Positions 56,524 through 64,000 of a DNA stretch of 64,000 nucleotides are shown here, piece after piece. Position numbers and translations under genes: made by a program. The notes beneath the pieces are model-generated. The model was not told the DNA's origin, searched no databases, and saw only the letters and a list, made by a program, of their open reading frames with translations. This stretch comes from Rahnella bonaserana (GTDB lineage Bacteria; Pseudomonadota; Gammaproteobacteria; Enterobacterales; Enterobacteriaceae), in the NCBI RefSeq assembly GCF_019049675.1, contig NZ_JAFMOW010000064.1, forward strand, positions 298,699 through 362,698. Reading direction: 5' to 3'. How positions within the stretch are numbered: position 1 is the stretch's first letter; each line of letters begins with the position of its first letter.

Positions 56524-57168
56524 ATGCCTCGCTATTTTTCTCTGGTTTCTTCATCTGCACTCATTGGTTCGGTTTTTCTGCTCACCGGATGTCCTCCTCC
56601 GCCTGATTTAACCCAGTGGCAGCGCCCTGGCAGCAACATAGATGATGCGCGTGTTGCAATGGGTCAATGCGGCGTCCCGCTTCCGGGGCCGGAACCTTCT
56701 TTTACCGATAATGAATCGGTGCTGTATTACCAGTGCATGGAGGGGAAAGGATTTACCTATAAGGGGGGTTTTCACATTTGCGATTATTACAAAAACACCC
56801 CTGCCTGCATCGAGAAACAACAGGGTCACCCGCTCAGTCAGCGACAGCTCGAAGCACTGCCTTTTGTCGCTGATGAGGGTTTTCATCCGATCAAACCGGA
56901 TTCAGGCCGGAATGAATACCAACTCATTAGCTGGCGTAAAGCGGGTGCCTCACGGCATTTTTCGCACGCAGCTGAGAATGACAAGCTCGCGTTACAGGTA
57001 ATGTATGAATGCGGATATCCGAAACCGCTGGGCTCGGGCCTTTTTGACCCGACCGTCCTGAAAGCCGCCAAAGTTCAGCAATGTATGCTGGATAAAGGCT
57101 TTGAACCGAAACATAAACTCATGCTGGTTTGCCGCAATTATCCGCAAGTGACGGGTTGCGGGAAATAG
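56524..57168 (+). CDS. Hypothetical lipoprotein with duplicated cysteine-rich module
   Basis: 214 residues with lipobox LLTGC (Cys 23). Two related modules, about 40-95 and 155-212, share the order (Q/E)CG(V/Y)P, QCMxxKGF, C, C: QCGVPL...QCMEGKGFTYKG...C...C and ECGYPK...QCMLDKGFEPKH...C...C. The conserved cysteines probably form disulfides in the periplasm. Not recognised beyond a hypothetical enteric lipoprotein. AGGAT precedes the start. Confidence 0.8.
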   Translation: MPRYFSLVSSSALIGSVFLLTGCPPPPDLTQWQRPGSNIDDARVAMGQCGVPLPGPEPSFTDNESVLYYQCMEGKGFTYKGGFHICDYYKNTPACIEKQQGHPLSQRQLEALPFVADEGFHPIKPDSGRNEYQLISWRKAGASRHFSHAAENDKLALQVMYECGYPKPLGSGLFDPTVLKAAKVQQCMLDKGFEPKHKLMLVCRNYPQVTGCGK

Positions 57169-57213
57169 CAGCCACAGGGAGTTCGCAGCACCTCTTCTGT
57201 CAGGAGAAATAAA

Positions 57214-57672
57214 ATGCCCTACACCCAACGCAACGTGCAAATCCGTAATGTGAAAGCAGGCCAGGATGTGGTGATTTACCAACCCGCTAATGTGTATGAC
57301 TGTGCTCTCGGTGATGACGTTTTTGTCGGGCCCTTTGTGGAAATTCAGGCCAACACCAGCATCGGACGGGGGACAAAAATCCAGTCGCATACCTTTATTT
57401 GTGAATATGTCACTGTCGGGGAAAACTGCTTTATCGGTCACGGCGTGATGTTTGCGAACGATATGTTTGAGGCAGGAAAACCCAATCCCGACCGGGATTC
57501 ATGGGCCAGGATCCGCGTGGGTAACGATGTGTCTGTTGGCAGCGGTGCGACCATTCTGGGCGTCACAATCTGCGATGGCGCAGTGATTGGTGCGGGAAGC
57601 GTAGTGACGAAAGACATCACGGTGAAAGGCGTTTACGCCGGAAATCCGGCGCGATGGCTACGGGCGTTGTAG
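57214..57672 (+). CDS. Left-handed beta-helix acyltransferase (WlbB/QdtC-like)
   Basis: 152 residues of hexapeptide repeats: VYDCALGDDVFVGPFVEIQANTSIGRGTKIQSH, FIGHGVMFANDMF and ending AVIGAGSVVTKDITVKGVYAGNPARWLR. This is the acetyl- or acyl-transferase family used on nucleotide sugars (WlbB, QdtC, VioB) or amino acids. No sugar-pathway neighbours are present, so the substrate is unknown. Convergent with gcd. Confidence 0.82.
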   Translation: MPYTQRNVQIRNVKAGQDVVIYQPANVYDCALGDDVFVGPFVEIQANTSIGRGTKIQSHTFICEYVTVGENCFIGHGVMFANDMFEAGKPNPDRDSWARIRVGNDVSVGSGATILGVTICDGAVIGAGSVVTKDITVKGVYAGNPARWLRAL

Positions 57673-57675
57673 CCA

Positions 57676-57702
57676 TAAAAAAGGCCGCATTCGCGGCCTT
57701 TC
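57676..57702. terminator. Terminator for gcd and the acyltransferase gene
   Basis: AAAGGCCGC/GCGGCCTTT with a four-base loop. On the minus strand it is followed by TTTTTTATGG, so it works best for gcd; the plus strand has TTTCAG. Confidence 0.85.
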
Positions 57703-57727
57703 AGATTTCAGAGCTTATGACAGCTAA

Positions 57728-60127
57728 TTATTTAGCGTCAGCGTCTGGCAGTGCATAAGCGATGATGTAATCGCCCAGTTTGGTGCCGAACGAACCGTGA
57801 CCGCCTGCTGCGATAACAACGTACTGCTTGCCATTCACAGAGTAAGTCATTGGGGTCGCCTGGCCGCCTGCTGGCAGACGAGCTTCCCACAGTTTGTCAC
57901 CGTTGCTCATATCGAACGCGCGCAGGTAGTTATCTGCGGTCGCGGCGATGAAGAACACGTTACCGGCGGTAGAAATCGGCGCGCCAAGCATTGGCATACC
58001 CATTTTGAACGGCAGCGGTAATGGTGAGCTGTCGCGCACGGTGCCGATACGTTTTTTCCACACGATATCGTTGGTTTTCAGGTCAACGCCGGAGATGTAA
58101 CCCCATGAAGGCTGTTTACAAGGGAAGCCCAGCGGAGACAGGAACGGATTCAGCGTCACACCGAATGGCACGCCGTACTGTGGCTGAATGCCAGTCTCAG
58201 TACCGGAACCGCCTTTATCGTTCTCATCTGGCTCCATAGGGTTGCCAGGACCACGTGGGATCAGTTTAGACACGAATGGCAGAGCAATCGGGTTAGCGAT
58301 AGCCACCTGACGATCGGTATCCACAGAAATACCACCCCACTCGAACATGCCGAGGTTACCTGGGAACACCAGAGTGCCCTGCTCGGATGGCGGTGTGAAG
58401 GTGCCTTCATAACGCAGTTTGTGGAAGATCACACGACACATCAGCTGGTCATAGATCGTTGCGCCCCACATGTCTTTACCGGTCAGTTTGGCTTCCGGAC
58501 GGAAAGTCAGTTCGGAGAATGGCTGAGTCGGAGAAACGTGGTCGCCTTTCGCTGCGCCTTGCGGAACAGGTTTTTCAGGTGCATCAACAATCAGCTTACC
58601 GTCACGGCGATCCAGCACGAAGATGTTACCGGTTTTGGTCGGAACATAAATCGCAGGAACTTTGTTGCCGCTCTTGTCAGTGATATCAGCCAGGGTTGGC
58701 TGCGCCGGAACGTCCATATCCCACAGGTCATGGTGAACAGTCTGGTAGAACCAGGCCAGTTTACCGGTGGTTGCGTTCAGCGCCAGCAGGCCGCTCGCGT
58801 AACGTTCCATCTCAGGAGTACGGTTGCCGCCCCAGATATCTGGTGTGGCGACACCGATTGGCAGGTAAACCAGATCCAGTTTGTCATCATAAGCCGCAGG
58901 CGCCCATGAGTTCGGGGAGTTCGGTGTGAAGTGCTGACCATCCTCAGGGATTTTGTTCGGTTCAGCAGCGCCCGGATCGAAGGCCCACAGCAGTTTACCG
59001 GTCTCAACATCAAAGCCACGGATCACGCCGGAAGGCTCGCGGTTTGAGTAGTTATCGGTAACCGCACCCGCCACGATGATCACTGATTTAGTGATGATTG
59101 GCGGTGATGTTGGCTCATAGTGACCCGGCGTAGCGTAAGGCATGTTGCCTTGCAGGTTCAGCTCACCGTTGTTACCGAATGCCGGGCAACGTGCGCCGGT
59201 TTCAGCGTCCAGTGCGAACAGACGGCCATCGTTGACAGGCAGAATGATACGACGTGAACAGACAGCAGGTGCCGCGCCCTTAGCAGCATCACCTTGTGCC
59301 GCAGGCGTAGTCTCATGATAAGACACACCGCGACAGGTCACGTGCTGGAAGGTCGGGTTAGAATTGAGCTGCGGATCGAATTTCCACTTCTCTTTACCGG
59401 TCGCGGCATCCAGAGCAAACAGCTTCTGGTGCGGCGTACACAGGTACAGCATGTCGCCGATTTTGATTGGCGTCACTTCGTCGGTGATTTCACCCGGATC
59501 GTTCGGGGTTTTCAGGTCACCGGTACGGAATGTCCATGCCACATCCAGCTTGCTGACGTTTTTGTCATTGATCTGGTTCAGCGGCGAGTAACGGGTACCG
59601 CCCTGAGTACGGCCATAGGCCGGCCAGTCACTGGCTGGAACGCCGGAGTCCGTCGCCGCTGGAGCAGCATCGGCAGCTTTCAGGGTGCCGTTGATTTCCT
59701 GCGGGTCGTTGAAGACGGAGTACGCCAGCACGAGCACAGTGAACACCAGAGACAGCGCCAGAGCGCCGCGGGCGAAGGCGTTTTTCACCAGCATCTGGTT
59801 ATAAACGACTGGCAGCAGGATCCACAGGCCCAGGAAGAAAGTGACGTCCAGACGCGGCGTCAGTGCCCAGAAGTCTGTGCCCACTTCCCACACAGCCCAC
59901 ACCGTGGTGCCGAACAGGAAGATTGCATACAGCAATAATGCAGAAGAGCGGCGGCGATACAACAACCACGCGGTAACCAGCGAGATAACACCGGCAATAA
60001 TGTAATAAAGAGAACCACCTAATTTTGCCAGCCAGATACCGCCGACAAGAAGATAAATCCCGCTTAACGCGGCGAACAAAGCGGTAATTATGACGACGAT
60101 GCGTGATAACGAGGCTTTCGTTTCCAT
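57728..60127 (-). CDS. gcd: Membrane quinoprotein glucose dehydrogenase (PQQ-dependent)
   Basis: 799 residues. Five N-terminal membrane helices (about 10-145) are followed by a periplasmic eight-bladed propeller that binds PQQ (WPAYGRTQGGTRYSPLNQIN, about 168-187; the final blade with TPMTYSVNGKQYVVIAAGGH). It oxidises glucose to gluconolactone in the periplasm and passes electrons to ubiquinone. Length and layout match E. coli Gcd (796). The enzyme needs PQQ; no pqq biosynthesis genes are in the window, but the upstream gene encodes the PQQ receptor. Confidence 0.96.
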   Translation of the reverse strand: METKASLSRIVVIITALFAALSGIYLLVGGIWLAKLGGSLYYIIAGVISLVTAWLLYRRRSSALLLYAIFLFGTTVWAVWEVGTDFWALTPRLDVTFFLGLWILLPVVYNQMLVKNAFARGALALSLVFTVLVLAYSVFNDPQEINGTLKAADAAPAATDSGVPASDWPAYGRTQGGTRYSPLNQINDKNVSKLDVAWTFRTGDLKTPNDPGEITDEVTPIKIGDMLYLCTPHQKLFALDAATGKEKWKFDPQLNSNPTFQHVTCRGVSYHETTPAAQGDAAKGAAPAVCSRRIILPVNDGRLFALDAETGARCPAFGNNGELNLQGNMPYATPGHYEPTSPPIITKSVIIVAGAVTDNYSNREPSGVIRGFDVETGKLLWAFDPGAAEPNKIPEDGQHFTPNSPNSWAPAAYDDKLDLVYLPIGVATPDIWGGNRTPEMERYASGLLALNATTGKLAWFYQTVHHDLWDMDVPAQPTLADITDKSGNKVPAIYVPTKTGNIFVLDRRDGKLIVDAPEKPVPQGAAKGDHVSPTQPFSELTFRPEAKLTGKDMWGATIYDQLMCRVIFHKLRYEGTFTPPSEQGTLVFPGNLGMFEWGGISVDTDRQVAIANPIALPFVSKLIPRGPGNPMEPDENDKGGSGTETGIQPQYGVPFGVTLNPFLSPLGFPCKQPSWGYISGVDLKTNDIVWKKRIGTVRDSSPLPLPFKMGMPMLGAPISTAGNVFFIAATADNYLRAFDMSNGDKLWEARLPAGGQATPMTYSVNGKQYVVIAAGGHGSFGTKLGDYIIAYALPDADAK

Positions 60128-60301
60128 AGTTGATGACCTTACTGATTTTTTATAATCGTCGATTCAGGCATCGCCCGAATCTTCAAGAACATCCGGTTCT
60201 CACCGGGTGTCATTCCTTGCATGTGCTGCCCTGCCTGAGTGGAGGCGCCGGGCAACACCGCGTGGTTCGTTGTTCTGCTGACTGAAATTACTGACTAAAA
60301 G
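60128..60301 (-). other. 174-base gap pqqU-gcd with two hairpins
   Basis: GATTC/GAATC around GGC/GCC (60161-60181) and ACATCCGGT/ACCGGGTGT (60189-60210) can fold. Neither is followed by a T tract on the minus strand, so they look like leader structures rather than terminators. AAGG precedes the gcd ATG. Confidence 0.35.
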
Positions 60302-62515
60302 TTATTCGAAACTATAAGAAAGCGTAGCGCCGCCACCGTAGTTTCTGCCAGGTGCCGGCTCGAAATAGCGACCGTTGCCTTCATTGACGATGACAGAACC
60401 GACGTAATTTCTGTCAAACAGGTTGTCGACCCGGGTAAACAGGTCGAGCGTCACTTTGTTCCAGTTGAAGCGATAACCCGCATTCACGCTGGCGACGGTA
60501 TAAGCCGGTGCCTGTTCACTGTTTTCGTCATTCACTTCGATGTCACTCATGTAGCGCACATCTGCGCCAGCATGCCAGCCATCAACCGGGGCCCACTCCA
60601 GTGAAGCGTAGCCCATGTTGCGTGCAATACCCGGCAGACGGTTGCCCGCGGGTGTGCAATCCCCGGCGCCGCAGGTCTCATTGCGGAAGGTGGCATCGAG
60701 CAATGTCCAGGCCATTTTAACGCGCCAGTTTTCTTCAATCTGCTGATCTAACGACAGTTCCAGTCCGCGACGACGTGTTTTTCCGGCGTTGGTGTAACTC
60801 GAACGTCCGCCGACACTTTCTGCAACAATTAACTCATCGTCAGTATCAGTCTGGAAGACCGCTGCCGTGACTAAACCATTGCCGACGCGCCATTTGCTGC
60901 CCAGTTCAACGGTGTTGCTGGTCGAAGGTTCCAGACCCAGATTCAGGCCGGACTGGCCGTCAGTGCGATACGAAAGCTCGTTGATGGTCGGCGTCTCGAA
61001 ACCGCGACCGGCAGAGATATAGGTATTCAGCGCCGGCGTCACCGCATAGTTCAGTGAGGCCATCGGCAGCAGTTTGTGATAAAGGCGCGAACCGCTGTCG
61101 TCCGGGTTTTTGCCGGTGATGTAATAATCCTGTGAGTCAAAACTCACGGTGCTGTAGCGTGCCCCGACATCCAGCGTCCAGCGCGGTGTCAGATTCCACG
61201 TGGTTTGCAGATAGGGATCGAGGTTCCACATCACGTTCTTTTCATTGCGACGTTCGTCGCCTTTTACGCCCAGATCGCCTTCATCATTGAAGTTTTCGTA
61301 ACCGAAACGGCGCTCGGTCATGGTTTCATAATCCAGACCGCCGGTAACGGAGAACGGCACAGAACCTATTTGATCGTCATGTTTCCAGCGGGTATCCACG
61401 CCGGAATACTTACGTTCCAGCACAATCACCCCGCCTGCGTTCAGCGGATTCTTCTGCGATGCCGCCGGAATGGTCTGGTACTGCGTGGTGTGGCGCTCGC
61501 CATGATAGGTCATCAGGCTGAACTCATCGTTCTCGCCCATCTGACGCTGATACCGCAGGCCGACCTGCGTCTGATCCAGCGATTTGCGCGCATTGTATTG
61601 ATCGGCGCGTTTTGCCTGCGTCGGGTCGTCATGCCATTCGGATTCGGTCAGACCGCCCGGATCGTTCGCATCAACAGAAACGCTGTTAAACATCAGCGTC
61701 AGGGTGCTGGCATCGTCAATACGCACACCCAGTTTGCCGTTACCGAGGTTTTTCTGCGTGCCGCTGTGATCACGGTAGCCATCAGTGGTGAAACGCGAAC
61801 CGGAAATCAGGTAATTCACATCACCCGCGTGCGTGCCGTCGCCGGTCGCTCCGCTGGCTTTTACGCTGTTACGAAACGAGCCATAACTGCCAAAATAAGT
61901 GCCCGCTTCAAGTTTTGCAGGCTGGGAACCGGTTTGGGTATCCACGTTCACCACGCCGCCGGAGGCATTGCCATACAGCGCCGAGAAGGGACCGCGCAAT
62001 ACTTCCACGCGCTCTACCGAGTTCAAATCAATATTGGAGGTCTGCCCCTGCCCGTCCGGCATCGTGGCCGGAATACCATCCACGTAAATACGCACACCGC
62101 GCACGCCGTACATTGAACGGCTGCCGAAGCCACGCACGGAAAGCTGGAGATCCTGCGCGTAGTTCTGGCGGTTCTGCACCTGCAAACCCGGAACACTGCC
62201 GAGGCTTTCTGACAGGTTGACCTGCGCTTTGCTGTTTCTGAAATCGTCGCCATCCACCACGCTGACCGCTGCGGGTGTATCCAGTTCTGACAGGCCGCCG
62301 CTGATTTCGCGTTTAATGATCATCAGGGAAGAAGAGTCTGATGAATCGTCCGTATCGCCTTTCGGGGCGTCGGTCGCTGATTGCGCATAACTGACTGAAA
62401 CCGGGTTCAAAAATGACAAGAACGTGATGATAAAAGCAGAGGTTTTGGCGTTCACTTTATGAGTTCTTTTATTTGTGTTAAAAGGCTGGGTCAAAAAATA
62501 AGACACATCTCTCAA
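60302..62515 (-). CDS. pqqU: TonB-dependent PQQ receptor PqqU (YncD)
   Basis: 737 residues, closely resembling E. coli YncD/PqqU throughout: SELDTPAAVSVVDG, GLQVQNRQNYAQDLQLS, GIPATMPDGQGQTSNIDL, GRGFETPTINELSYR and the C-terminal GRYFEPAPGRNYGGG. It imports pyrroloquinoline quinone across the outer membrane. A GTG at 62455 (after which the hydrophobic signal peptide begins) is a possible start; the extra 20 residues at 62515 look atypical. It lies directly upstream of gcd on the same strand, linking cofactor capture to the enzyme. No Fur box was found upstream. Confidence 0.93.
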   Translation of the reverse strand: MRDVSYFLTQPFNTNKRTHKVNAKTSAFIITFLSFLNPVSVSYAQSATDAPKGDTDDSSDSSSLMIIKREISGGLSELDTPAAVSVVDGDDFRNSKAQVNLSESLGSVPGLQVQNRQNYAQDLQLSVRGFGSRSMYGVRGVRIYVDGIPATMPDGQGQTSNIDLNSVERVEVLRGPFSALYGNASGGVVNVDTQTGSQPAKLEAGTYFGSYGSFRNSVKASGATGDGTHAGDVNYLISGSRFTTDGYRDHSGTQKNLGNGKLGVRIDDASTLTLMFNSVSVDANDPGGLTESEWHDDPTQAKRADQYNARKSLDQTQVGLRYQRQMGENDEFSLMTYHGERHTTQYQTIPAASQKNPLNAGGVIVLERKYSGVDTRWKHDDQIGSVPFSVTGGLDYETMTERRFGYENFNDEGDLGVKGDERRNEKNVMWNLDPYLQTTWNLTPRWTLDVGARYSTVSFDSQDYYITGKNPDDSGSRLYHKLLPMASLNYAVTPALNTYISAGRGFETPTINELSYRTDGQSGLNLGLEPSTSNTVELGSKWRVGNGLVTAAVFQTDTDDELIVAESVGGRSSYTNAGKTRRRGLELSLDQQIEENWRVKMAWTLLDATFRNETCGAGDCTPAGNRLPGIARNMGYASLEWAPVDGWHAGADVRYMSDIEVNDENSEQAPAYTVASVNAGYRFNWNKVTLDLFTRVDNLFDRNYVGSVIVNEGNGRYFEPAPGRNYGGGATLSYSFE

Positions 62516-63244
62516 TTTTAGACATTAGAAGTAGACATAAATCGACCGATCTGATTGAGAGCCGTAAGGGGGCTCACTATAGATTTTTTCTTCCTGTTAG
62601 TACATACGCAACTTTACAAATATAACTTTTTAACAAAATACCGCACGCAGTGTGCATCACCATGCGACTTTCCAATTAATTCCCCGCGTAAACTTCGTGG
62701 ATTAATTGACCTGATGCCGCATTTATTGGCGGATAAAATAAAACACCGCTTTCATTTGAAATTTCACCGAATAAAAAGCCAGTCTTTATCTGCCTGTAAA
62801 TGGCAACGGTTACATTATAGTTAAAACACTGATACTAAACACATAACATAAAAACACAACATGCTCATTTCGTGTATTAATCATGCACTGCTTACGGTTG
62901 GGTAATTTGGCTTTCATCTTTCGAAACTGCACAGGCCGAATCAAAGTCAGAGTAAATATAGACCACTATTTTAAGACAAGAGAATATTCTCTGACGTTTT
63001 TTCATTCAATCTGTTGCAGGTAATGAAACAGGCCCTTCTTTACATAAGATATAAAACCCTACCTCGCCCTCCCGCTTAAAAAACATACAGATCGCTCCGG
63101 GGAAACGTTTCCACTGCCGGGGGGGTAGCTCCGCCCTGATGACGTTTTTGTCATCATCACGTCACTTCTCTGTCAGACCGTCAGGCTCACAGTGGCCCCA
63201 CAGACTGATGTTCATTCAGGTTTAAAACGAAAAGAGGAAGTGCC
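62516..63244. other. 730-base intergenic region, no convincing gene
   Basis: AT-rich with a short frame at 62555-62824 that shows no domain and is not called. It contains an inverted repeat CAATTAAT/ATTAATTG (62673-62680 and 62701-62708, 20-base spacer) and, towards the hydrolase, a 12-bp palindrome GGAAACGTTTCC (63101-63112, LacI-family-like) and a TGATGAC/GTCATCA hairpin (63137-63156). Confidence 0.45.
63101..63112. promoter_or_regulatory. LacI-family-like palindrome before the hydrolase gene
   Basis: GGAAACGTTTCC is a perfect palindrome with a central CG, 133 bases upstream of the alpha/beta hydrolase start. The regulator is unknown. Confidence 0.35.
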
Positions 63245-64000
63245 ATGCGTTTACGTTTAGCTTCAACATTGTTACTGGCTGCCACGGCGGCGTTGGGTTC
63301 CCAGGCCGCCGTGGCGGCTCCAGTGAAAAATATCGTGCTGGTGCATGGTGCCTTTGTGGGCGGCTCAGGCTGGCGTCCGGTGTATGACATCCTGACGCAC
63401 GACGGCTATAAAGTGACGCTGGTGCAGGAACCGCTGACCTCGTTTACCGATGACGTCGCGGCCACCAAACGTATTCTGGACAGGCAAAACGGTCCGGCGA
63501 TTCTGGTCGGTCACAGTTATGGCGGCGCGATTATTACTGAAGCAGGCAACGATCCGCACGTGGCTGGACTGGTGTATATCGCGGCACATGCGCTGGATAA
63601 CGGGGAAACCGAAGCGATTAACGGTAAGAAATTCCCGAACGCCGCACATCCGTTTGTAAAAACGCCGGACGGTTTCCTCTACATCAATCCGGCCAACTTC
63701 CCGGCGGATTTCGCTGCCGATCTGCCGCTTAAACAGGCGCAATTTGAAGCGCAGGCACAAATGCTAACCTCCGCCAGCGTGTTTACCGCTAACATTCCTG
63801 ATCCGGCGTGGAAAATGAAACCGAGCTGGTACATGGTGGCCAAGTCCGACAAAATCATTAACCCGGATTTAGAACGTATGTACGCCAAACGCGCGCACAG
63901 CCACACCGTCGAAATCGCCGGTGCCAGTCATTCGGTGTATGAATCCCATCCAAAAGAAGTGGCGCAACTGATTGAGCAGGCAGCGGCGGGGGCGGGGGCG
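63245..64000 (+). CDS. Exported alpha/beta hydrolase (3' end outside window)
   Basis: 252 codons open to the window edge. A signal peptide (about 1-22, ending QAAVA) precedes an alpha/beta-hydrolase fold: oxyanion motif VLVHGAFVGGSGW, nucleophile Ser in GHSYGG (about residue 93) and the probable catalytic His in GASHSVYESHP. It resembles the EstC/RsbQ-like small esterase group. AAGAGGAAG lies before the ATG. The substrate is unknown and the C-terminus is not seen. Confidence 0.85.
   Translation, partial: MRLRLASTLLLAATAALGSQAAVAAPVKNIVLVHGAFVGGSGWRPVYDILTHDGYKVTLVQEPLTSFTDDVAATKRILDRQNGPAILVGHSYGGAIITEAGNDPHVAGLVYIAAHALDNGETEAINGKKFPNAAHPFVKTPDGFLYINPANFPADFAADLPLKQAQFEAQAQMLTSASVFTANIPDPAWKMKPSWYMVAKSDKIINPDLERMYAKRAHSHTVEIAGASHSVYESHPKEVAQLIEQAAAGAGA

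Noticed and set aside
62555..62824. 89-codon plus-strand open frame upstream of the hydrolase
   Set aside because: No domain, unusual composition and no ribosome site; treated as non-coding.

Overview
The window reads as chromosomal DNA of an enteric gammaproteobacterium (Enterobacterales). Close relatives of E. coli exoX, yncD/pqqU, gcd, yddW/digH, yqjH and yqjI are recognisable, with enteric-style Fur, Zur and CRP sites. The gene mix (two sucrose systems, PQQ-dependent glucose dehydrogenase, propanediol microcompartment) suggests a Yersiniaceae member such as Rahnella, Ewingella or Serratia; that genus-level guess is inference. No rRNA, tRNA, CRISPR array, insertion sequence or prophage was seen.

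Layout. 1-3.8 kb: iron genes (PadR-type regulator, YqjH-like ferric-siderophore reductase, Fur-box-controlled haem-type TonB receptor). 4.0-7.4 kb: an MsrB-like reductase, an AT-rich accessory patch with an ExoY/CyaA-type nucleotidyl cyclase toxin homologue, and a coiled-coil membrane protein. 7.5-18.1 kb: two complete sucrose systems side by side, a proton-symport csc set (cscB, cscA, cscK, cscR) and a PTS scr set (scrY, scrA, scrB, scrR); the only fructokinase lies in the csc half.

18.3-34.7 kb: a glycyl-radical-enzyme microcompartment (GRM) for 1,2-propanediol (or glycerol). The plus-strand arm holds a PocR-domain histidine kinase, an AraC-type response regulator, a dedicated S-adenosylmethionine synthetase and a long shell protein. 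The convergent minus-strand arm holds an alcohol dehydrogenase-PduL fusion, flavoprotein-like protein, pentamer shell protein, GlcG-like protein, acetate/propionate kinase, hexamer and trimer shell proteins, aldehyde dehydrogenase, permuted shell protein, glycyl radical dehydratase, its activase and a glycerol/propanediol facilitator. Together these give diol to aldehyde, then acyl-CoA, acyl-phosphate and acid plus ATP, with alcohol formation recycling NAD+ and PduL recycling CoA. The two recycling enzymes are one polypeptide, and the dehydratase carries an internal 61-residue insertion resembling an encapsulation peptide.

34.9-42.2 kb: a Zur-box-preceded nickel/peptide-type ABC importer with a fused double permease, an MFS exporter and an EamA transporter, resembling opine-metallophore (Cnt) transport without the synthesis genes. 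42.2-52.7 kb: DigH, a MarR-GNAT fusion, an amidohydrolase and a CRP-site-preceded operon of an enolase-superfamily enzyme and a dipeptide-type ABC transporter. 53-57.7 kb: exoX, a LysR/MFS pair and small genes. 57.7-62.5 kb: gcd next to pqqU, coupling a PQQ-dependent enzyme to the outer-membrane PQQ importer. The window ends inside an exported alpha/beta hydrolase gene.

All family assignments are from reading the sequence and from memory of the families; no database search was run.
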